This document shows positions 21,785 through 33,900 of a stretch of 64,000 nt of DNA, in pieces (position 1 is the first letter of the stretch; every line of letters begins with the position of its first letter). The notes beneath the pieces were generated by a model. The model ran no database searches. It worked only from the letters and a program-made list of their open reading frames with translations, and was not told the DNA's origin. Position numbers and translations under genes: made by a program. Origin of the DNA: Eutreptiella sp. 'Long Island Sound 2002' (Eukaryota > Euglenozoa > Euglenophyceae > Eutreptiales > Eutreptiaceae). The stretch is taken from the NCBI GenBank assembly GCA_964036045.1, contig OZ038385.1, positions 54,587,419-54,651,418 on the forward strand, given 5' to 3'.

Positions 21785-24040
21785 ACTCAGTTCTGGTTGA
21801 CTACTTGTCCCAGAACAACCTTGGTGAGTTGCTGAGGCTCGCTGAGACGCTTGCCTCCAAGACTAAAGCTTGGGACTGAAACTTACCCCTAAGTGTGCTA
21901 CGTATGTCTGTGTGTGTCTCACTTCTCTCCCGGGCGTGGCTCCCGAATCAACGGGCTTCGCTGATGTCGGACCGAAGGTCCTAGTCAGTTACTAGTACCA
22001 CTCCTATGGCGCCCAATTTCTGTGCTGGCACCTATCCATGGGGGAAGACGGCAAAAGCCCTACCTACTAGAGGGGAGGGGTGGCCAAGTGTGCTGAGGGC
22101 ATACAAAACGCCCATTTTTGCTAAAGGCCGAAAGCCAACGCACTCCCCTGCCCACGTGGAAAAGCACGCGGGACAGGAGACACCACTACCCTACACACCC
22201 TACCTACAGTGGCACCATCCTGGTGGGCGAGCACTTTTGCAACTGGCTCAAGCCCTCACTCAGGACTACCACTCCTACACGCACGCTCTACTGGGTGGCG
22301 TTGAGGATGAAGACAAGAGCCCTAGCGGCTCACCTGTGAGAATGCAAGAAAACACAGAGCTACCAAGCTTCTGTGGCCTCACAGGGACGCCACAACGTGT
22401 TTCCCTGCTAGGGCTTGGAGGGAAGGGGTGCTCTTGTTGCGTGCACAGCGTGAATGTTGCAGAGGTTGGGCTACGCTTGCCACTCCTGGCTGAGTCGTAG
22501 CTTGTTGTTTGTGTGATCAGCGCCGTATATTTTAGCACGGCTCAAGGGACTGCACCAGTTCACCCTGACCTTCCCACCTGAAGAGCAAAGGCGGATGAAG
22601 GAGCGTTTGCAGCGGAGGAACCAAGACCATCTCCACGTATTATACGCTTCTCATATGGCCCTATAATACGCTGTCCACAAACGCCCCTATCAAGCAAGCA
22701 AGCTTAAGGAACTCCACCCGTTCTCTTATAGAACGTGGGGTGGAGCCCCTGGGTAACCTAAACAAGGGTTGTACCGAGCGCACCACGCGTGGCCTACCCT
22801 TTAATGCGTGTGCGAATGCACGAGCATGCACGAGTTTCGAAGTTACCTGTGTCAATCACTGTTTTTCCTACAAATCTTACCCACAATCATGAACTCCAGC
22901 AGGGGGTGGCACCACCTGGGCTTACCTACCATACTCACCGCTGGAGAGTGAAGCAAGGTGAGGGAGAGGCGTGACACAAGCGAAAAACGTCGCTATGTAC
23001 TTGTGTGTATGTCTAATCACCCTGATCTTACCTCTAATCATCTGCAATCTTTCTTATCTATCCCTCTATCGTTTGTTAGCGCAGCTACAAGGCACGTTCA
23101 CGGAGACACGAGGCGAGCAATGTGCATGCTGCATACGAGACGAGCACAACTGTGGTTTATACCTGATTCATTGAAGTCCTTCTGTTGATTTTTGAAATCT
23201 TCAATCTTGAATTCTTTGTGCCAATGTGGGTGGAATCTTTATGTTAGTCTATTTATGTGTGTTTCGTAATTTTCGTCATTCTGCGTAACATACGTTTATA
23301 ATCTTATTGATTCTTTATTTTCCGGCGCTCCGCTAGGAGCCGCTCCTGCGCGCCGCCTTTTTCTGCGTAAGAATTTCTTGATCTAAAAAATCAAGAGATG
23401 ACTACAAATTTTATAAAAATGTGCATCTGATGCACAATTGGATTCTGTCCAGGTATGTGCCTTCAGAAAAAAATCTAGGCCGTCATTTGACGGATTTAGG
23501 TGTTGTCGCTTCGCGCTTGCGTGGATTCGTCCCTCATTATCCCATTCCTCTGTTGTACAGACCTCCTCGCAAAGCCTCGTTGAGTAGGCCGCTGTTCTGG
23601 CGGAAAAGCAGCAGCAAGAGACTGAACCAAAATCAAGACCCCTCCAAGGGGCAATTCTAATTAAATCAGCGCACCCTCGCCCTAGTACCAGGACAGGTGT
23701 CTCCATCAGGTTCCTTGAGACTTGGGTTGAGCGTCCTATGAGAGTCTGGCGTTGGGTTGTGTTACCCTGCAGCTTGGAGGGAGGGATGCACATGCATATG
23801 GTCTTGGCATGCCCTACTCTAACCCCACCAAGCCACAGGAACCCCGGCGGCGCCAAGAGCGCTGAGTTTTCTTTTGGAGATTGTCATCAACAATGCAGCA
23901 AGAGTCGCTGGCCATGGTAAAGCGCTCTTTTCCAGTGTTAGGGAAGTTATGGGTATTTCAAAGTAAGTGTGGAAACCAAGGAAAGGCCAAGAAAAAATCC
24001 CTTTTTCCTGAAAATGCAACAGTGGTGGCCACCACAGCAC
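21785..24040 (+). other. 3' non-coding region of the gypsy element
   Basis: About 2.25 kb between the chromodomain stop and the PPT. No envelope-like or other known protein. The longest open frame (22006-22500) has no recognisable domain. A small hairpin-prone stretch (GCTCC...GGAGC) lies near 23321-23345. Confidence 0.45.
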
Positions 24041-24050
24041 AAGGGGGGAA
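24041..24050 (+). other. Polypurine tract
   Basis: AAGGGGGGAA immediately upstream of the 3' LTR, the expected plus-strand primer of reverse transcription. Its position fixes the LTR start at 24051. Confidence 0.8.
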
Positions 24051-24840
24051 TAAGAAAAAGTGCTTTTCCAATGCTTTAGGGTATACTTTAGTTGTATTAG
24101 AGGTGCTCTAAGCACTCAGGCATTTTTATCTTAGTATTGGCCCTACCAAAAGGGGTGATAACACATTTTGACCTATGGAACCAAACACTAAATCAGGATG
24201 TGGTGTGGACCCCTTTATCCCCAAGCTATAGGCACTAAAACATCTTTTCCTGGGCTGCTGAGGCACTGATATACTGAAGGCAGAGCCTATGAATTCATCT
24301 ATGTTTTCTCATGAATTCTTAGCTATCCTAGTGGTATGCACCCTAGGGGGCTGGGGCACCTCTTTTTGAGAGGTCCTGGGTTCCATACCCAGTCAGCCTA
24401 GCTAAGTAGGAATATCCCATGTGACATGGCAGTGACCTCATCGCCACACGCCATGCCACCTCAGCGCCTATGGGACCCAAAAACAAAGAGTGCACATCTC
24501 AAGATGGCATTGTGGATGAGAGTGAGCCCTTTGGGCAGTTTTCCAATCAGTTTTTCTCAAACATGTAGAATATTTCATCCTGAGTTGCAATATATGCTAA
24601 TTGTTGTGGTCTATTGTTGATAGTTGTTTTTATCTAACTCTTTGTGACTGCAGCCTTTCATGCTTTGATCCTGACCTTCTTCTACTTGCTTATCTCTGGC
24701 TTGGGTTATCCTGGATTGGTTGTATTTCAACAATAAAACATTTTCCTCATCAAAAACAAGCAGCAGGAACCCTACACCAGCAGCAAGCAGCAGGAGAGGC
24801 ACAACAAACACACAGTGTTGAAATCACTATAAAACTTTCT
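24051..24840 (+). repeat. 3' LTR of the gypsy element
   Basis: 790 bp, collinear with 5255-6044. Contains the tRNA-like segment (24320-24392) and AATAAA (24732-24737). Followed directly by AGAGTA, the right copy of the target-site duplication (24841-24846). Confidence 0.92.
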
Positions 24841-24899
24841 AGAGTACCCAGCGAACACTCTTTGTGACACATTTTTCTCCCGTCACAGTCGTTGTGGCG

Positions 24900-25300
24900 T
24901 CTTGGACAATGCAAAACTGGTTAAATAGCAAAGAGAAAGCCAAGAACCACATCAACGCCTCTTGCTACAAAAATAAAACAAGCCGCAAGGCTGAAGAACC
25001 GAAAGGCCATGCGCATGCGGATCCCGAAAAAAATGGTCAAGCATGTGCGTATCAAGGCTAAGCACGCGGATACTAGTGCCGTGCACCAGAAGCATGTCCT
25101 TGGGCCCCCACACAGAAAGGTGCCGGAGTCGCAACCGGACAAGGAGATCAATTTGGTGCCGATAGTGAACAGTTGTCGGCCGCAAGTTGTCCGCCGCAAG
25201 TGCGTCAACGTGCCGAACGAAGACGATGAGACACAGGTCTACACTAGTCGTTGTACAGTTGTGCAGCGTACCCGCTACCGCGAAACCAAACTTTCTTGAT
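24900..25300 (+). pseudogene. Decayed coding-like stretch, unrecognised
   Basis: Two overlapping plus-strand frames give a basic, lysine/arginine-rich peptide (for example IPKKMVKHVRIKAKH) followed by a segment with NVPNEDDETQVYT, then a stop at 25297-25299. Coding-looking pieces continue in other frames to about 25600 (PISDKTICKGVRKCL, then KLVVDHAKIAAHKRKPAY), so frameshifts and stops have broken it. It sits just outside the gypsy element's right end. No family recognised; an old transposase or a dead host gene are both possible. Confidence 0.3.
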
Positions 25301-25599
25301 ACAAGCCGTTGCGGAGGTGGTGTCTGGCACCACTAGCATTGCGTCATGTGCGTCCTACTACCCCATCAGTGACAAGACTATCTGCAAAGGTGTTCGGAAA
25401 TGTCTTGCATGAGCTGTGGTTTAGTACGGACGCAAAAGGCCAAAGCTAGTTGTTGATCACGCCAAGATCGCTGCACACAAAAGAAAGCCAGCCTATGCCC
25501 GTACAAAGATGTGGTTGCCGGGGAGGCAGTAAGGATTGCATTCGAGATGCGTGCCCAAAGGTAGCCAACAAATATGACTACGGATTTTTGAGGAACAGG

Positions 25600-26482
25600 T
25601 ACCTATCCTTTGGGCATGGCCATCTACGTGCCTGTCGTTTCTGCATGGGCACCTCTCATTTGGGCATAGGCATCAATGGCTTGGGCATAGCTACCTATCA
25701 TTTAGCCATCGACCGGAGGCCGGCTGTATACATTGTATACATTGTCTACTTGGTTCAATGTGTCCTGCGATATAACTATACACAACTGTATACCCTTTTG
25801 TACACCATTGTATTCACTTGTGAATACCGAACTATACATTGTCTCAATACATGCTGCATACACGCACAGAATACGAGCATTTTGCGGTATGTACCGCCTG
25901 TATACACAATTGTATTCTTTTCCCCAAGCTTGGTGAAAAGAGTTCTAAGACCTTTTCGAAACCTTGAAATGATGACCATCGATGACAAAGATATGAAAAA
26001 AGCTTATTGCGTTCCAACAAGATGGGAAATGATTTTGTTTAAGTAAAACCAACAGGCCAGTAGGCACACCAAATGCAAGAAACACGAACAAGTCGGATCA
26101 AATTGGTTTGAATCAGAATCCACAATAGACACAAGGGCTGTAGACATAGATAGACAGTGATATGTTATAGTACAAATGAATTGCAAAAGATTTTATGAGA
26201 TAAGTCACGGCATTCTGGTTAAACAGACTGAAAATGCGCAGTTGATGTGCACTATTTTGCTGAGTAGGCAATGGGTTAAGAATGTGGGGCAAGTAGGTAT
26301 GACCAAACACAGGTCATGGCTTAGCTAGCTTGGCCAAGCTGCTGAATTTAAAAACAATTACAAAGTAGGACTACAACAAATGAGTAGAACATCAGAGTAT
26401 CAGGTTCTCGGCTGAGATAATAGATAGTGCTTCACTACTCAGTACTACCCCCCCCCCTTGTACAAGCTACACCAATGTACGG
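25600..26482. other. Intergenic; short degenerate repeats
   Basis: TTGGGCAT-containing phrases repeat irregularly at 25606-25705, and TGTATAC/TATACA phrases at 25725-25920. No gene or RNA recognised. Confidence 0.4.
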
Positions 26483-26530
26483 AATTATTACGGTCCCTAC
26501 GCCCACTGCAGCTTGGACAAAGGCGTAGCT
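26483..26530. repeat. Dispersed hairpin repeat, copy 1
   Basis: AATTATTACGGTCCCTACGCC then CAGCTTGGACAAAGGCGTAG. The CTACGCC and GGCGTAG halves can pair as a 7-bp stem. A second copy in the same orientation lies 477 bp downstream (26960-27006). Confidence 0.65.
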
Positions 26531-26935
26531 TGCGCGAAACACATACAACTACCGATACAAATGTGTGCGTGCGCATGGTATGGGTGCACCTTGACCTGTG
26601 CCCACATTTCCAAGTGTATGCAAACACAAGACAACCTTGGAAACATGAAGATTTCAGGTTCACACCCATGTTGGCACAAGCAATGAAGAATGCCAAGCCT
26701 ACAAATGTTCGGCTCGGAAACCCTTCTTGCGACCATACACCATGCGGAACAATTGCACATGCTCACCACTTGAAGATGCCTTTGGCTGAGGCTTAGGGGC
26801 TGGTTTGGGCTCGGACGACTTCAAATTCTTGGGAATGAACTTGCCTTGCATGTGGCATGTTGCATGTGCCCATGGCTGTATGAAATTGGCAAATGTGACG
26901 ACAAACCCATGTCTTATGTGGCCGCACTACATGTC

Positions 26936-26957
26936 GTACGTAATTAAAATTACGTAC
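26936..26957. repeat. 22-bp palindrome
   Basis: GTACGTAAT, four bases TAAA, then ATTACGTAC: a perfect 9-bp inverted repeat three bases before the second hairpin-repeat copy. Confidence 0.7.
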
Positions 26958-26959
26958 AC

Positions 26960-27006
26960 AATTATTACGGTCCCTACGCCTAATGTAGCTTGGACAACGG
27001 CGTAGC
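26960..27006. repeat. Dispersed hairpin repeat, copy 2
   Basis: AATTATTACGGTCCCTACGCC then GTAGCTTGGACAACGGCGTAG. The stem-forming halves are kept while the middle differs from copy 1, as expected if the hairpin matters or both derive from one element. Confidence 0.65.
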
Positions 27007-30000
27007 ATATACAAAAGGGGGGGGGGGACTTACTTCATTATTTCACTTGTTTAAGCAGTGGTATAAAGCACAAAGTATTCCTATTGCAAGCTGCTAGCAA
27101 TATTGGGAAAAGCCATGGCTGCAAAGGGCAAAAGATATGAAGATCTGCAAACAAACAGCCGCGCATGGTGTCCTAGGCAAGCATAGGGTCGCATTGGGCT
27201 TGTGCACTGAAGACCGCCCGGAACTTTCCTTTATACGGAACTACAACAGTACTGGACCGGACATGCCATATATTATTGTCTCTGTATTCTGCATGCGCAG
27301 ACACCCAGAGGCTGAGTCCTGAATTTATTTGGAACTACGTACACACAATGTATCCCCCCCCAAACCTGTGTCCAGCGAGAAATGTTGCCCGTACGCACAA
27401 TGTCCCCCCCCTCACCTGTGTCCAGCGAAAAATTTTGCCCTTAACAAATACGGTCTGAACGGGAGTGTTCGTTGGACACAATGTTCCGTGCGCGCGACAA
27501 TATTGTGAAACAGCGGTAACAAATCCCTAGGCACAAAATACCCAACCCGTTCAATGCACAATGCAATGGGGGCCTCCAATCAGCACTTTTGAGAGGAGAA
27601 GCCCTTCATGCAGAAAAATTGAACGTGCTCCCCAGGCTTGGGGCCCTTTTTGTTCCGGGCAGAAATGGCAACCCAATCCGGCTGAGGCACCTTTGGGACG
27701 GACAGCTCACCAGTGTGGTACCGCTTGTATAGCACCTCCCGGCCCGGTGCAAGCAGAGAATCAGTCACGGTGGGCAATAGAGGTCCTGTAGTTGAGGAAC
27801 ACCATTCCCTCACAACCTGCTTTACAAAATTGCCCACCATTACTGCAAGATACATCATAGCAGCCCCTCATTTTCCTCGCCTGAAACAGTGGTTCTGGAG
27901 CCCGGTACCTAATTAAGTACCGAATTAATTATGTCCCAAAAAAATACGGTCCAAACGGAAGTGTTCGTTGGACACAGTGTTCGTTAGACACAGCGGGGGG
28001 TAACACACCGCTCAGGGGGGCGGGGGAGCTAGGAGTTGGGAAATTAATCCCCCACACACCCCAATTAGCTGGACATGCTCAATGGTAGCAACCAGTGCGT
28101 GCTGGCAATCTGCTTGCAAATACTATTTTCAACTTAAAGCACATCCGGCTACAGTGAGCAAGAATGTATCAACTAAATCCAACTAGCAGCTGCAGTCGAC
28201 ATAGAAGTTTGGTTTCACCTCCTACCCCACCATACAGACCCCAAGCCCATGGGAACAAACTCATGAAGAAGCACAGCCATGTTCAGGGCCGAGAAAGGAA
28301 TGCATGTTGGGCTGATTGGAGCAGGGGCTGGAGGCTGACGACTCAGCCTCACTTCACACTGCGGTGAAAAAGTACAATGAGCACAGACAATTATCCCATG
28401 CCCTCGCCCTCTGCGACCCTTGCAACAATGCAATGTGGTGAAAACTGCTACTACAAACAACATGCAAATTCATGATCACAGTACTTGTATTTTAGGAGTC
28501 TCAGGAGGCGCCCAACTCTCAGTATGAACAATGTTTGAGCGAGGAGCTTGGGCTGGACGTGGAATCGGAACTGAAAATTGGAAGAAGAAGTAGTACCACG
28601 ACCCACCTCACTAAATAAATGACCATCATTATCATTGTGACCATCAGGTCTTTCAACACTAATGCTCAGTCCCGCTGCAATTCCGAATGTCCATGTGCTC
28701 ACTGCTGAGCACATGGCCAAATTGTTCGTTCAGGTCTGATTCGGCATTGCACTCAGCACTGGAGGAGCATTTACCCCATGGGTGCACTGTACGCACGTTT
28801 TGACGCAGGATCCCACAAGAGGCCTGAGTATTAGAGGGCAGATAAAAAAGCCCAAAAAGAGGCTTTGGGTAGGTGCTGAAATACAACGCTTTGCAATGAC
28901 CTGCGCACTGTGTGCATGGTATTCCCTGGGCCCCCAGTGGAATAGCACTCTTGGGCAGAGGCCTGGGCACCCCATATCTTTCCACATCGTTTGGTCCCTG
29001 TATCATTTCATGAGGCCCAACTTTACACGGCTGAGCCACATATGGTCCAATGCTCCGTCTTGGCTTTCCCTCCCCAGTTGGTGTGTGCCCCACTGTAAGG
29101 TGCAGCATCATTAGGTGCCGCCACCAGGGCATGCCCTTCAATGCATCGCATGTTGCGGATACGGTAAAAATGGAGACAAGACAACCCCTCCACATGTGGC
29201 CAGGCAAAGGGCAGGCAAAGACTAACTGCACATCAACGTGGAATCAAAAGGGCGAGAGGGGCTGTCCACACAAGGGAGGGCAGCTGCAAACCCCTTCCAC
29301 GTGTGTTTGAGAGGTATCAAATGGAGCATCCACCAATAGTGTCCGGAATGCATCACAGATACCATCACGACCACAACCACAACCACTACTAGAAACCACT
29401 ACCACCACTGCACCCACCACCACTACCACAACAAGGAAAACAGCAGCAGCATCCACCACACCAACCCAAAGTGATTGATTTTTCGTTGCCATTGGAGCAC
29501 TTGGAAGCCCAAGCCCCAAGCATGTCTGCGGTCCTACTAGGGGCAGCGCACGTCCCTCGCCCCCAAGCAGCACTCCAAATGTATCAGAATGTACGACTGA
29601 GAGGGACAAACCGGATCCAATATTTAAGGGTTCGTGGGTTTGCAGGAATGATAAGACCGGCCATCCGGTGCTGAAAGCAAAGCCGCTTTCAACACAGTGC
29701 CCATGGGGGTAGACGCCGGGGCAAAGGTAACATACACCCCCAAACACCAAAACTCTGACCCCCTGAAAGGCCTCCCCCCGATTGGCTCAAATGGGCACAC
29801 GAAACGCGGTTCACCGACACCGTCACAGGGCACTACATGCCTTTGTATGCGCTGGATCGCCTGCATTGCCCGTCAGGGCCCACTCCTGATGCCACAGCAC
29901 AACAGGTCTGGCTTCCCTCGTGCAGAAACATGGTCCGCTGCACGATACACATCAGGCGTGCATCAGGACGCGTCCTCGGAGAGAATGTGGCAAAAGAAGT

Positions 30001-30990
30001 GAGGCACAGGGCGTTTGTGGAGTTGGAGTTCTTGTCCAGAGGCAAGTTGTGCAGCGATCATGGTCGGTTCATTGACCACGGTGGCCGGAATCGACGTCAG
30101 TGGGACACTACCTGACGGCCCATGGCGGGCCCAATGGGCAACGCTGTGTAAAAATGAAAGGGGCAATCCGCTGAACGGAGCTCTGCGAAAAGGTTTAGAG
30201 CCCCATGACTGCTTTTCCACCCGGAAACAAAAAAATCCGCTGGCCGGCACGGCCTTCATTGCCAAACTTGACGCAGCATTCGCAGCGGATTGCTGTGAGG
30301 CGGTTGGAAACGCAAGACACATGTGGCCAATGTGGGGCTTTCCTCACCACTAGCGGAGCTGCAGCCGTGGGGTGGAGCCGAGACCATGGACCGGAGCGGG
30401 GCGCACTTTGCGGGAGAGAGGGGGCGGTCTGGAGGTGTGGAGGCACTGAGAGCCAGGGGGGGGGGGGGTGTCCCTGGGCCCGCTGGAGGGTCGTAGGGCT
30501 TTTGATGCGCACAGCAGCAGTGAAAAAATGGTGCGTGGCGGAACAACTGAGCAAAGAGCGGCTGTGACCGAAGCGTATTCGGGGCCTCCTCCGCCCAGTC
30601 TGACTCCTGACGTCTTCTCTGATCGGGTGCCGGGGGCTGCGAGGGGCGCGCGTGCAGTGCCCTGCGGCGGGCGCAGGAGATGCCAATACGGTCCTCTCTG
30701 TCGCAGACCCAACTCAAGGCAGCACAACGCCGCTCATAAACCGAAAACGAGCACTCCGTCGGCGCCGCAGATGTCTTTCACGAAAAATGAACAACAGCAG
30801 ACACCCCAACAGCAGCGAGCCCCCTCCCCGTCCCTGACAGTCCTGCGGTGTCAAGGGGGACCGTCAGGGCGGGTGAGCAGCAGCCCGTCTTGCCGCCGGC
30901 CGCGCCTCGCCGGCCTCGAGCTGGGCCGCACGTTACACTTCCCACAAGACCGTGCCTCGCCTGCACCCCCGCCCTTGGGCCCCCTCCCTC
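27007..30990. other. Intergenic DNA with small tandem and dispersed repeats
   Basis: A 58-bp phrase ending CCTGTGTCCAGCGA is tandemly duplicated at about 27341-27445. The phrase 'gtgttcgttggacaca' occurs near 27459 and 27960 after similar ACGGTC(T/C)(G/A)AACGG sequence. An ACC-type trinucleotide tract lies at 29350-29440. No gene recognised. Confidence 0.45.
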
Positions 30991-33900
30991 TCACGTGTAC
31001 ACATTCCACAAGAACACGCACGCGTCGTCCCCGACGGAGACCACCTGCCGGTCGTCGGGGCTGAAGCGCACGTCGTTGACGACGCCGCTGTGCCCCACCC
31101 CCCGCTCCAGCGGCGCCAGCGTCGACGCGTCCCACAGCCGCACGAGCTGGTCCGTGCCGCCGGTGCAGAGGAAGCGGTTGTCGTGCGACAGCGTGCACAC
31201 CGTCGCGTAGGCGTCGGTGTTGCCGGGGTCGGCGTAGCGCTCGGAGGCCACGGGGTTGGGCTGCCGCAGGTCCCACACGTTCACCCGCTTCTCGAGGCCG
31301 ACGGTCACGAAGTTGGCCTGGTTGCGGTACACGTCGAGGCCGCACACCGCCCCCATCTTCTGCTCGTGGATCGTGGCGCGGCGCTCGCGCATCAGATCCC
31401 ACGTGATCACGCTCTTGTCTTTGGAGGCGGACAGAAGGTGCGACGAGTCCTCCATCAGTTTGAGTTGCGTGATCATCCCCTTGTGCTCCTTCAGCTCGCT
31501 GACCTGTGGCGAGGGGCACGTACCGTCGGCACTTTGCTGCACTTGAAAATAAAACCACCCATCACAATTCTGTTACCCCACGACACGCCACTGCAACCGC
31601 AAACCCGATCACGAACAGTGGGCGACCGCCCTCAGCCACCGGACGTTGGTCGGCCACAAACCGCCGTCGCGGTGGTGGCGAACTATCCGACATCAAAGGT
31701 CGGCCGCCAATCGCCACCTTCCGCCCCGAGTGCCCAGGCTTTGCTTGAGCCAAACTCAGTACAAAGAATCCCGGGCCTTATGGGAACCCCCAGGGTACAG
31801 TGAACCGGAGGAAGTGCCTCTCCTCAAGGCGCAGGGGCATCGACGCAGCCCCTATTTCCATTCCAGACAACCATCGCCATCCGATTGATTGACCTGGGGC
31901 CTAGTGGATCTTGCGGCCCCTCACCAAACAGCCCTGCCCAGGTCAGACCCCCCACAGACACCAGAGGTCCCCATGAATTCGGATTTCGGTTCGGGAAATC
32001 TCATTCGGATCTTTTCGGACTTTCTTCGGAGAACTTTTCACGTCCTTTATTTTTGTTTTAATTCGGACAACACACGTTTGGAAGTTGCAAGACACCGATC
32101 GGTCGGACAATGCAAGGTCTCTGGATCAAATACAAGGCACCACAGTCAGTGGGTGCCCACGACGTTCATGTTGTGGCTCCGCCACAACTCTTGTGAGAAT
32201 CCCTCCCTCGTTCAGAATTCCACTATGTCTGAAACGGACCCTCAACATGCGCCCACACTTGCCCCCTGAAAATTGACACATCAAACGTGTCTTGCAGTGG
32301 CTCATGCCCACATTGGACCCTTTTGGAAGAGTCGCAGGACTCTCATTTATGATGATGCTGCCGTCATTATCCAACTTCAGGTGCCGCTCCTTCAGCTTGG
32401 CAGTGCACCGGCACGCGGGACACTTGTGCCAAGCAGCAGTTACAAACCACTCACTGGCTCGGCGAACCATGAGAGCCTTTGGCGGCTGTGAAAAGTCTGA
32501 GCGCTTCCCTCATGATGTATGGACTTGTTCGGACTGTTTCAGAATTTGGAGGTCGTCCCTTTCAGACTTTTTGGCGGTTGTGAGGGGGCGCGTGGGATGG
32601 CCCCTGGTCGAACAGGGATGGGGCCCACCATCTGTTTCTTTTTTGTCCTGGCGTACACACACCTGGGGAAGTCCCAAGTGTTGTGGCTCTCAAGATCAAC
32701 TCGGAAAAGCAATACAGAGTCCCTCAGTCCTGTGAGAGCCCCGCACATGTGCAGCAGGCTGCGTTTATAAGAGAGGGGGGCGGGTATTTTGGATGAGACC
32801 CATCCATCCGACTTTGGACCCACCCATTGAAGCCAACGCGCTCTCCCAGGCTTGGCATCCCTGCCCTAACAGGTGACATACAATTTCTGCTTTTTTTTCT
32901 TTTTGTTATATTACTACCTAGCACAAGCAGTGGCAGGAGTCCTGCGCAGAGCAGATACACCGAGCAGCAGCCAACAGCCCCAGGGAATCACGGGAGGGAC
33001 CCAGCCGACCCAGCCGGCCAGCACCAACAATAACGACAACAGAGCAGCGATGGGCATGGGACAGAAAATGCCAAAGGCAGTGCTCTGAAGCTGCTGCTGC
33101 TACTAGAGCTGGATGTGTTGCTGCCATTAGAGCTGGAACTACTGCTGACTGCTGTAGTTTCTGTTGGCTGTGCTGAGGTCACCTCAAGAAAGCTGAGGGG
33201 GGGCACACTTTTCTCTGCTTTCTCCCGTTGCTTATGCTCCTGACTCTTCAGGTGCTCCCTGGTAGGCCCATCAGAGGAACCAACAAATCTCCCACAACCA
33301 TTTCTGCCTGGTGCCTACATAAAGACAAAGGGAAAAGGAGCAACCACACACAACTTGACAAAGCTTCTGCAAACAAGGAAAGAAGGCATTGCAGAAGAAC
33401 AAAACCCCCGAACCCCTTGAAATCATAAAGGGGGGGGGTCCAGGGCCCCACCCTGAAAACCCACCCAGCCCCCCCCCCCCCCGTGCAAGTTCATTCTTAT
33501 GAACGCACCCTGACGTGCGGTCAGTGGCGTCAACACACAGTTAGGGCAACTGAACCGAGTGGGATGGGGCCCACCATTTGTTTCGATTTCAGCGCACCCC
33601 CTCTGGACTAGGTGCCTGGACATGCCCCCTTCCAAGATATAGACACCCAGGCACAGGTGCACATTGTGCTGCCTGTGCTGCATAACACCACCGGAGGCGT
33701 CTCATGCTTCTTCTTCGGGTGATCTCGGGCCTTGAGTGTACCAACCGACGACTGAAGTCGAGGGAGCACAAAGAGGGAAATTGCACCGGCGTTGAGGCGC
33801 AGTCAGGCTTCGGCGATGCACGAATGAAGTGTCACGAGCGCAAGCAATGAGCGGGCCACTCTGGTCGGTGGCACAACGGGTAGTGGCCCCACCGAATGTG

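Larger units (their letters stand above)
5255..24840 (+). mobile_element. Ty3/gypsy LTR retrotransposon, chromovirus-like, with large internal insertion
   Basis: The element is bounded by two 790-bp LTRs (5255-6044 and 24051-24840) that differ at roughly 20 sites by eye. AGAGTA lies outside each end (5248-5253, with one extra base before the LTR, and 24841-24846). The order is LTR, PBS, gag, pol (protease, reverse transcriptase, RNase H, integrase, chromodomain), a non-coding 3' region, PPT and LTR. Integrase after RNase H places it in Ty3/gypsy. At 19.6 kb it is far longer than usual because of a 6.3-kb foreign block plus a 1,700-bp duplication (7600-15602) and a 295-bp insertion in integrase. 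Frameshifts and TGA stops make the coding region defective, or else dependent on recoding. Confidence 0.93.
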
